This document shows, piece after piece, positions 58,001 through 64,000 of a stretch of 64,000 bases of DNA. The position numbers were made by a program, and so were the translations under genes. Numbering within the stretch: position 1 is the stretch's first letter; each line of letters starts with the position of its first letter. This DNA comes from Mesodorylaimus sp. YZB2_4. Its lineage: Eukaryota > Nematoda > Enoplea > Dorylaimida > Dorylaimidae. The stretch is taken from assembly GCA_030248295.1 (NCBI GenBank), contig JASANH010001652.1:186001-250000 (forward strand), in the 5' to 3' direction. The notes under the pieces are model-generated. The model saw nothing but the letters and a program-made list of their open reading frames with translations. It ran no database searches and was not told the DNA's origin.

Positions 58001-58926
58001 GATTGCGGTGGGGCTCACCAACTTTTGGCTCATCGAGGATGGGGGGGGGGGGGGTCGGGATTTCCTTGGCTTTCCCAATGGGGGGGGGGGAGGGTCACTA
58101 ATTTTTGGCCTGTCTAGAGGGGGGGGTCAGACCCGTTTTTCAAAATTTTAACATTACAAAGTTGACAGTTTGTCTAGCGTAGAGGTGGGGGGTCACGAGG
58201 GCTACATCCCCTCCAGTTTCGGATGCTGCACCTGTTTCATAGAGTAATTTGAATTTTTGATGGAAAAACATGTATTTATCGCTGCATTTGAAAAAGGTCT
58301 CTGTTTTCACAGCGATAGCGACCTGCTCACTTCATTCTCTTTGAAGATGAAGTACACTCTAGATCAAATTAAAATTTGGGGGGGGGGGGGTCGCCCTTCT
58401 CATTCCAATGCAGGTGTTCCCTTTGTCCTCCGGCCAATAGTCCTTAACTCGTGAGGCTTGTATTATCGAACACCCGAGTTTATGCACTGGTATGAGATTG
58501 TTGATGTGATCCTAGCCTAACCTCGACCTCACCAGCCGACGTCGAGAGGCTCCCCTTATCGCTGAAGAATCTAAGGTCTGGGAGCGTTCCTCTGAAACTA
58601 CATATATCCTACCCCTGATGAAGTATGCAGCGAGTCTATGTCGCACCATTTTCAAAACCAATCTCGCATATAACACTGGAGTACCACATAAGATCTGTAG
58701 GGGGTAAAAGTTGGTTTCAGGTGCAGCTTTTCTGTGAATTTTAGCCATTTCGTTGAAGTCGATTGTTCTGCTATGCCTGTACTTGGCCCGCCGCGTGTAC
58801 CTGGATTCGTTGACCCGTCAGACAGCGGAGGCATCGACCATGAACGAGTCGGCCACCACAGCAACCATCGTCTCATCTGCGACGCAGCAAAGTGATTTGG
58901 ACGAATTGGCTTCAAAAGCGCTTTAA
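49024..58926 (+). CDS. Solute carrier organic anion transporter (SLCO/OATP)
   Basis: Twelve-helix sodium-independent carrier for large amphipathic organic anions in the plasma membrane. Fourteen exons in phase: 49024-49229, 49315-49488, 49546-49601, 49663-49718, 51102-51180, 51799-52069, 52673-52794, 52853-52974, 53812-53956, 54023-54221, 55002-55167, 55268-55473, 55894-56078, 58745-58926; 722 residues. Seen: acidic cytosolic N terminus, TLERRFHLSSVQLGVF, YYGERGHKGRWL, PHFMSG, SPIYTLGITYLDENV, the OATP signature DMRWYGAWWVGFL (288-300, Tyr where the family has Ile/Val), and between helices 9 and 10 a Kazal-like domain with CNADCHCSKELFNPVCDKN and CFAGCKTKEGN plus CTC. VPYDLRTFAFGLRWVFVR precedes the last helices. 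The subtype cannot be told. The donor of exon 3 (GTCGAA) is unusual but gives the conserved ERGHKGRW junction. Confidence 0.96.
49719..51101. other. SLCO intron 4 with tRNA-like SINE on the minus strand
   Basis: A 1.4-kb intron. At about 50125-50232, minus strand, CGATGGCTCAGTTGCTTAAG (A box) and CGCAGTTCTATCCC (B box, degenerate) flank a Gly-like CCCGC loop: a decayed tRNA-derived SINE. GC-rich sequence at 50800-50900 has no recognisable gene. Confidence 0.45.
51567..51660. repeat. Dispersed repeat copy B (CGTCGGGCTGATGTCTCTG family)
   Basis: Matches 14545-14645 over about 95 bp in the same orientation (see that entry). Lies in the SLCO intron before the exon at 51799. Confidence 0.6.
54222..55001. 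other. SLCO intron 10 with tRNA B-box fragment
   Basis: At 54317-54329 the minus strand reads GGGTTCAATCCCC, a perfect B box, with no A box upstream; probably a truncated SINE. The rest of the 780-bp intron is GC-rich and featureless to the eye. Confidence 0.4.
56247..58228. mobile_element. Composite repeat block in last SLCO intron, bounded by CAGCATCCGAAAC inverted repeats
   Basis: CAGCATCCGAAAC at 56247-56259 and its exact complement at 58216-58228 bound about 2 kb. The first 520 bp match the dispersed repeat seen at 26606-27000. Inside, 56921-56957 and 57736-57776 form a second, imperfect inverted pair (GAGAGG..CGCG..TAGC..TTCGACCG), each next to GGGGTC repeats. No transposase frame. This looks like one element nested in another; boundaries are tentative. 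Confidence 0.45.
56968..56990 (+). repeat. GGGGTC hexamer repeat with G-quadruplex potential
   Basis: Four G-runs separated by TC in 23 bp. A related run is at 57721-57737, next to CCCCAACCCCGACC, which could form a hairpin with it. Confidence 0.7.
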
Positions 58927-59333
58927 ATTGTACTTTTTACTGCGAATCTTCATTTTTAAATGTTGTCTACTAGAATACTGTCATGATCTCAGTGCACATT
59001 TTCTAATCGATTTTTTGTACACATTTGAGGTCGATGCGTCGAGGATCCATAGGAGATCTTAACGTGAGATTTGGCAGTTTTTTTTGCTGCACGTTTCTAT
59101 TGTAGAAGTTTTTACACTATTTACTATTCGTCCAAGAACATGTGCAGTTAAGGCAGCACACAAAAGCGACATAAGCAGTCCAATTACAACAGATCATTGA
59201 AACAAGCGGCTAAGATCGAGCCTGGACGACATAATTGTCATATAAGCATAAAAATTGCGTAAGCGATAGAATAAGATAAGGAAACTGATGGAGTCCAGGA
59301 TTGGAATTTAAAATCTTATCATTGTATATTTCT
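58927..59333. other. Convergent gap between SLCO and FAXC-like gene
   Basis: About 400 bp that must hold both 3' UTRs. No canonical AATAAA was found on either strand; GAATAAGATAA at 59268 is not a standard signal. Nothing else seen. Confidence 0.45.
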
Positions 59334-61127
59334 TCATTCGGTCGTAGCACCATTTGGCGTGGTGGCAATTTTGTCCTCGGCCACTCCATTCTCGTGGCTG
59401 CTATGCTCGGCCTCGGCAACGACTTCCACTGTGGATTCGACTTTGGTGGCGACAACTGGCTCTTCTCCATTTTCCTTGTCGGCACATCCATTTGTAGCTG
59501 GCGTTGTACTTTCGGCCGCTGTTTCTGCCTTTTGTTCATTTTCTTGACCAGTAGCAACGGCGGCTGATTCGTCCTTGGATTTGGTACGACGTGGTGGCGT
59601 CGGCTTACGACATTTCTCTTCCCAATCTGGCCAATATTCATTTTTCATACGTTCGATATAAGCAACCAAATTCGGACATTCTTCTTTCATGAACGTTTTC
59701 AATTCGTTATCGGACGGGATATAATAGAATTGGGACAAATGAGCGAAGGCTGTCGCGTCCAGCTGCAATGTAAAGTGTAATAGATCATGGGCCTACAGTA
59801 TGCCGAGGACAGGTGCGCACCTTGTTGGGCTGCGTGCCAGCCATGTAATTCTTGTCGGCCAGGTAGGCGGCGATGGCCCGCAAGTCCTCCTTGCCCGTGG
59901 CCAATACGTCGGACGCATTTTGACGACCGATGCCTTGATAGTCGGCTTTGGTTTTCAACTAGAAAGGTAATAGGAGATATAGTGGCTGGTCGCGTGCCTA
60001 ATCAAAAAGGGGTGTTGGGAATAAAATTGGTTTTTTCGTGTAGAATAGCAGACTGGTCCGAAGGCTTCGTTTACGATCTCTCCGCGACCCCCCCATGGAA
60101 AAAAGCACAAGCCAGCTCGGCTGACTCATTTATTTAAACACGACGGCCAAGGCTCGACATCGTCAGCGAGCAAATTATTTTTAGCCATCGACGGCAGCAG
60201 ATCGAGCTAGTCGATAGTCGAGCCGGGCCCGCAATTTCGAGAGTATATAGGACAGGCTGGTCGGCGAAGACGGGGGCATGGGGCCAGTCGAAGCCGTAGA
60301 TAAAACGAGAAGATAAATCCCCCGGGATGCGTGTATACAAAGGACAGCCACGTTCGCATTCAATCATCCCCCCCATGCCCGACTACAGTACACGTACCTT
60401 GCTGGCGACAACCTTGTTGGCGATGGGGCGCACGAATTGCCACAAACGTCCTTGAAAACCATCGTAGGGCGGCAGCTGGTTGGCTTGAGTTGCTCGCATA
60501 TAAATCAGGACCCTGTAACCGAGACCATGAATATTCATAAACAAATAGGCGAAAAATTATTCCCATCCCATGCCGAGATGAAATGGACGCCTAACCGTTT
60601 TTGAAGGCTGTCAAAATTTGGATGGCACGAAGGGGCGCCGTGACAAATGACGCTGACGGGGACAAAGGGGGCCCGTACAGCTTGCGTTGATAGCCGAGCA
60701 CACCTGCAGTGACTAACCAGCACTTACCAATGCAAACTGCCCTCGATCAATCCTTCGAACGCCCTTTGCACGCCGTTCTCGAAATTTGTATTCGTCGTTT
60801 CGGCGGCCTCCTTGTTGACAGCGCTGGCGATCTCGCTCGTCATGTGCATCGAATACGCAATTTCCTTGCCTCCGATTTTACAATGCGGCAATTGACTATT
60901 GTTCAATGATTCGTGCTCGGTGTGCTGAAAGTGTAAAGTGAAAGTCAAGGCTGAGGGGGGGGGGAATGTCATACCTCGTAGGCAATCTTTTCGATACGAA
61001 GCCAAGTCTCCAATTTCAAACATTCGGGCGAAATGCTAGGAATCCATTCGGTACGTGGTGGCTGATCGATGTAGATAGTGCCTTCTTTTTGTTCACTTCT
61101 CGCCGTTTTCTTCACTCGTCCAACCAT
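59334..61127 (-). CDS. FAXC: Failed axon connections (FAX/FAXC)-like, thioredoxin/GST-fold protein
   Basis: Member of the FAX family related to metaxins and GSTs; in Drosophila, fax works with Abl in axon growth, and nematode CDR proteins are related. Biochemical activity unknown. Five exons in phase: 61127-60975, 60924-60728, 60512-60398, 59958-59821, 59762-59334; 343 residues. Seen: IYIDQPPRTEWIPSISPECL KLETWLRIEKIAYE (about 19-51), the family hallmark of the N-terminal thioredoxin-like domain; HCKIGGKEIAYSMHMTSEI; a C-terminal all-helical domain with DVLATGKEDLRAIAAYLADK NYMAGTQP and LDATAFAHLSQFYYIPSDNE; EECPNLVAYIERMKNEYWPDW. The last about 85 residues are an acidic, Ala/Thr/Glu-rich, disordered-looking tail. 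No transmembrane helix, unlike vertebrate FAXC. Distinguished from metaxin by the KLETWLR motif. Confidence 0.92.
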
Positions 61128-64000
61128 TTTTACCAAATAACGAAAAGTATTTCAAGAAAATTGAAACTGATGGAGTTAGAAAAATGAACGACGGACGTAG
61201 GAGGGGGTGTTGGGGAAATGAGTTCGAGACGAGAGGACTGGCGTCTAAAAAGCGAACGAACAAAGAATGAGAATTGGGTACGGCTGGCGATTTTATGACA
61301 CGCGATGGGCTCGGTGCCTGGCTTGGGCGAAAAACAAGGCAATGGCGTCCTCTCGATCACCGAGCCAATGGCTATGGTGAACAGACGGACGCCATGCCTC
61401 GACCGAAGCCAGCCAGCGGGGCCGGCCCGCCCGTCACGCCATTGGTCGACACGACTGTACGTATAGTCATCGCCTTATTGGGGCCCGGCATCACGTACAC
61501 CATCGATTAGTAGGCCAGTCCATGCCCAAATAGAGGCCGGAATGCGACCGTCCGCCAACAGATTAGACCCCGTATAATGACGCGTCTGCTATGCATTCCT
61601 CGTCCTACCCCCCCCCTTCCCCGGCCTTAGTCATTGCTTCACACGCGCGCATACCAATCGCATAATGCCACGGGGCAGGGGCTAAGGTTGGTTCAATAAA
61701 AAGTAGGCATTTTAGAGAACGAGTACCTGTCACTATGTTGGGGGCACGAGTTTTGATGGGAATTGAATAGCAAACAGATGGCACGGTGCCAGAAGAGCAA
61801 GAGGATAAACCACATTGATTCTTCATGACAAGCCTTGTTGATGATCACCAAACCGAGAGCGTGGATGCGCTCGAATGACTCGACCGCTCTACCCTTAATA
61901 GAGTGCTAATAAGCGGCCCGCCATCGCCCGCTGCTCGATCATCAAAGATAGTGTACGCGAAACACGAGATGATGGTTATAAGGTGGAGAAAAAACCGCCT
62001 CCAGACATGATGAATAGACGAAGAGTCATCCAACGGTTGGCCAGGTGTGTGTTGTCTGGCAAGGAGGAACAAGAATGATCACAATCTGAATCACCATGCG
62101 AACCCTATCATTCACAATTACACATGTTTTGTGTGCAACGAGCGAAAAAGGCTACAAAATTTTAGGCTGAACTGTACTCGATTCTGTTAGTCGAATTCTT
62201 TACATGTCGATGACTCATGCATTCTATTCGGTGAGTCATCGGAGACGTGCGTTATCAGAAACCAAAATCTGAAACCTAATTTTACACACCCTGTGCAATA
62301 CTGTTTCTAACCAAATATTCGAGCAGAAGCTCAATTGTCGTCAGTCCCTCCTCCAGGCTGTTTCGGTTTGAAGGAGGCCCGCCCTCAATTAGGCTCCGCG
62401 CCAGTATGGCCGCCTATGGCTATGGAATTGGGTCCTCACTTACGCATCCCCATCGAAAACGTTTCTGATATTATTAGCGACTGTGTACCTTTTTGAGAAA
62501 GGGTGCAGAAAAAGGAGGGTAAAGAAGAGAGAAACAATGTAATTGACTGGTCGTGAATGTGCACATAGTACTGTACTATCCATCGGTTGCTAAAGCCCAA
62601 GGTTGATGCGATGCGATACTTTTCGGTGAACTGACGATGTGAAAAGGTGCCTTAAACGTCGCATCGCATCAAACTATGTATGCTTCCAGCTTAAAACTCG
62701 AAAACCGCTGACAGTTTTGAATTCCCGCCAATTTTTGTACTAGAAAACGATATACAGGATATCAACGAAATGTGCGCTCGGACCGATTTCGTTCGATAAA
62801 ACTGGAGACCACGGATTTTGTAAATACAGCCAGTAAATCTGTGCTGGAGACAGGGGGAAGTTTTTCGGAAAACCATTGTTTGCATCCATGTTCTTTCCCT
62901 TATCGGTAGGTCGGTGCGCACACTACGTTACCCTGATCCTCAAACACTTTGTAGCACAAAAATTGATCAGGATTGGCGGGAATTCAAAACTTGTGCGCGG
63001 TCTATGTTGGATAATGGATTTGAGTGCCTGATTTAGGAAATGGAAACACCAGGTCACTGGCAGAACTCCCATCGCGGATCTGGACAGCTCGCTTGAAGTT
63101 TCTGTCCTGGTAGAAGCCATCTGTGTTTCAAAGGGACCCTTCTCATCATCAGCTGAAGACACGTCGCTTACGCCGAAGAATGATTGGGCAATAAATTACC
63201 AGCACCAAGATATTGCTGGACCACGCATCCTTGCTTCTGTTACCACATACAGTATACTTAAATAATGCCCGCGGGGGGGGGGGGGACCAGCACGGATACC
63301 CTTGCAGAGCATAAAATTCGCTCAGCAGAGTGTCTTCCATTCTGTACTACTTTTCTATGACACATACAGCAGATCAACCCCATGGAGGCTGGGTCACGGC
63401 AAGCACATTAATACTGTCACAGCGCACAGTGTTACACACCCCAACGCAAACTGTTTGAGGGTAAAAAATTATACAGTAAACCGAATGGGTCCTAGCAGGG
63501 GAAGCTAAGGGGGCTAAACGAGGAGGTGGTTGCAAGCGAGGTTGAAGTCGACGACAAGCCTGATTGGAGGCAACATCGACGCCTGCTTGGCCGAACAGGA
63601 AATGGTAGAGCTCGACGTTGCACTGTTACGTGCTTTGTTGTGTTCTCATTGTAAAGTGACCTACTTATAGCATATGAAGCGGGAAATTCAAAACTTATCA
63701 CCCTGGATCACGTATAACTTGCTAGAAGATAATATTAAAGAACTTTCTCAGCCAATTTTCTTCAAAGAACCCGTTTACAATTCATATCTGCATGTATTTC
63801 TAATTCTAGCGCATTTTATGCCGAATAAATTCAATTTCTAGGCGCGTTGGTCATAACTGTATTTATTGAATTACTCAACGGATCTAAATAAAATTTTATC
63901 TATTAGGCCTTACATTCACAGTAGAACACTTTAAATTTTGTAAAAAATGCTTGATTGTTGAGAAGTAAAGTCAATTAGAAAATAAACACTTTCACTGTTA
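61128..64000. other. Right-hand intergenic region
   Basis: Promoter side of the FAXC-like gene, then about 2.8 kb with no gene recognised. Holds an inverted repeat pair (62713-62732 / 62972-62991), a related CHR-E2F motif at 63679-63696, a TGAGTCATCGGAGACGTG copy near 62232, and a G run at 63272-63285. Confidence 0.5.
62713..62991. repeat. 280-bp segment bounded by perfect 20-bp inverted repeats
   Basis: AGTTTTGAATTCCCGCCAAT at 62713-62732 and its exact complement ATTGGCGGGAATTCAAAACT at 62972-62991. Could be the ends of a small MITE or a pair of oppositely oriented CHR-E2F regulatory motifs; no clear target duplication was found. Confidence 0.6.

Noticed and set aside
1-64000. CRISPR arrays, bacterial operons, riboswitches
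   Set aside because: All recognised genes are spliced metazoan genes; no regularly spaced identical repeats or Shine-Dalgarno-led gene runs are present.

Overview
The window is nuclear DNA from an animal. Every recognisable gene is split by GT-AG introns, often short (about 45-150 bp) with a few of 1-3 kb. The gene set (LIN-41/TRIM71, CBF-beta, CNOT10, PPP4R1, an OATP carrier, an SLC22 carrier, an IL-17-like cytokine, UBA2 and a FAX-type protein) is metazoan. About half of the introns checked in UBA2, PPP4R1 and CNOT10 end in TAG, often TTTTAG, rather than CAG. Compact introns and a LIN-41 of about 1,090 residues suggest an invertebrate, perhaps nematode-like, but the lineage is not settled by this sequence.

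Layout, left to right: UBA2 (minus, cut by the left edge, 1-3268); a gene-poor, repeat-bearing stretch; CBF-beta (plus, five exons, 6482-10649); about 5.5 kb with no recognisable gene; an SLC22 organic ion transporter (plus, nine exons, 16114-21314) whose 2.7-kb second intron carries a 1-kb inverted-repeat element; lin-41/TRIM71 (minus, five exons, 29713-23454), convergent with SLC22; PPP4R1 (plus, up to 18 exons, 29888-39988), divergent from lin-41; CNOT10 (minus, 14 exons, 44984-40173), tail to tail with PPP4R1; an IL-17-like secreted protein (minus, two exons, 46007-45298); a 3-kb SINE-rich gap; an SLCO/OATP transporter (plus, 14 exons, 49024-58926); a FAXC-like GST-fold protein (minus, five exons, 61127-59334); and a final 2.9 kb without genes but with repeated E2F/CHR-like motifs. 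All exon joins were worked out by hand; in every gene the reading phases agree across each junction.

The genes form no operon, but several share one theme, control of mRNA and signalling: LIN-41 (RNA-binding, let-7 target), CNOT10 (CCR4-NOT deadenylase subunit), PPP4R1 (PP4 phosphatase scaffold), UBA2 (SUMO activation) and CBF-beta (RUNX partner). This may be coincidence of position. The most interesting observation is that the presumed lin-41 3' UTR carries let-7 seed matches and one lin-4/miR-125 seed match, so the classic heterochronic circuit appears to be preserved here.

Between and inside genes lie a foldback element with tRNA-like promoter boxes in both arms, several tRNA-derived SINE copies, a dispersed repeat present in at least two introns, G-rich repeats and homopolymer runs.
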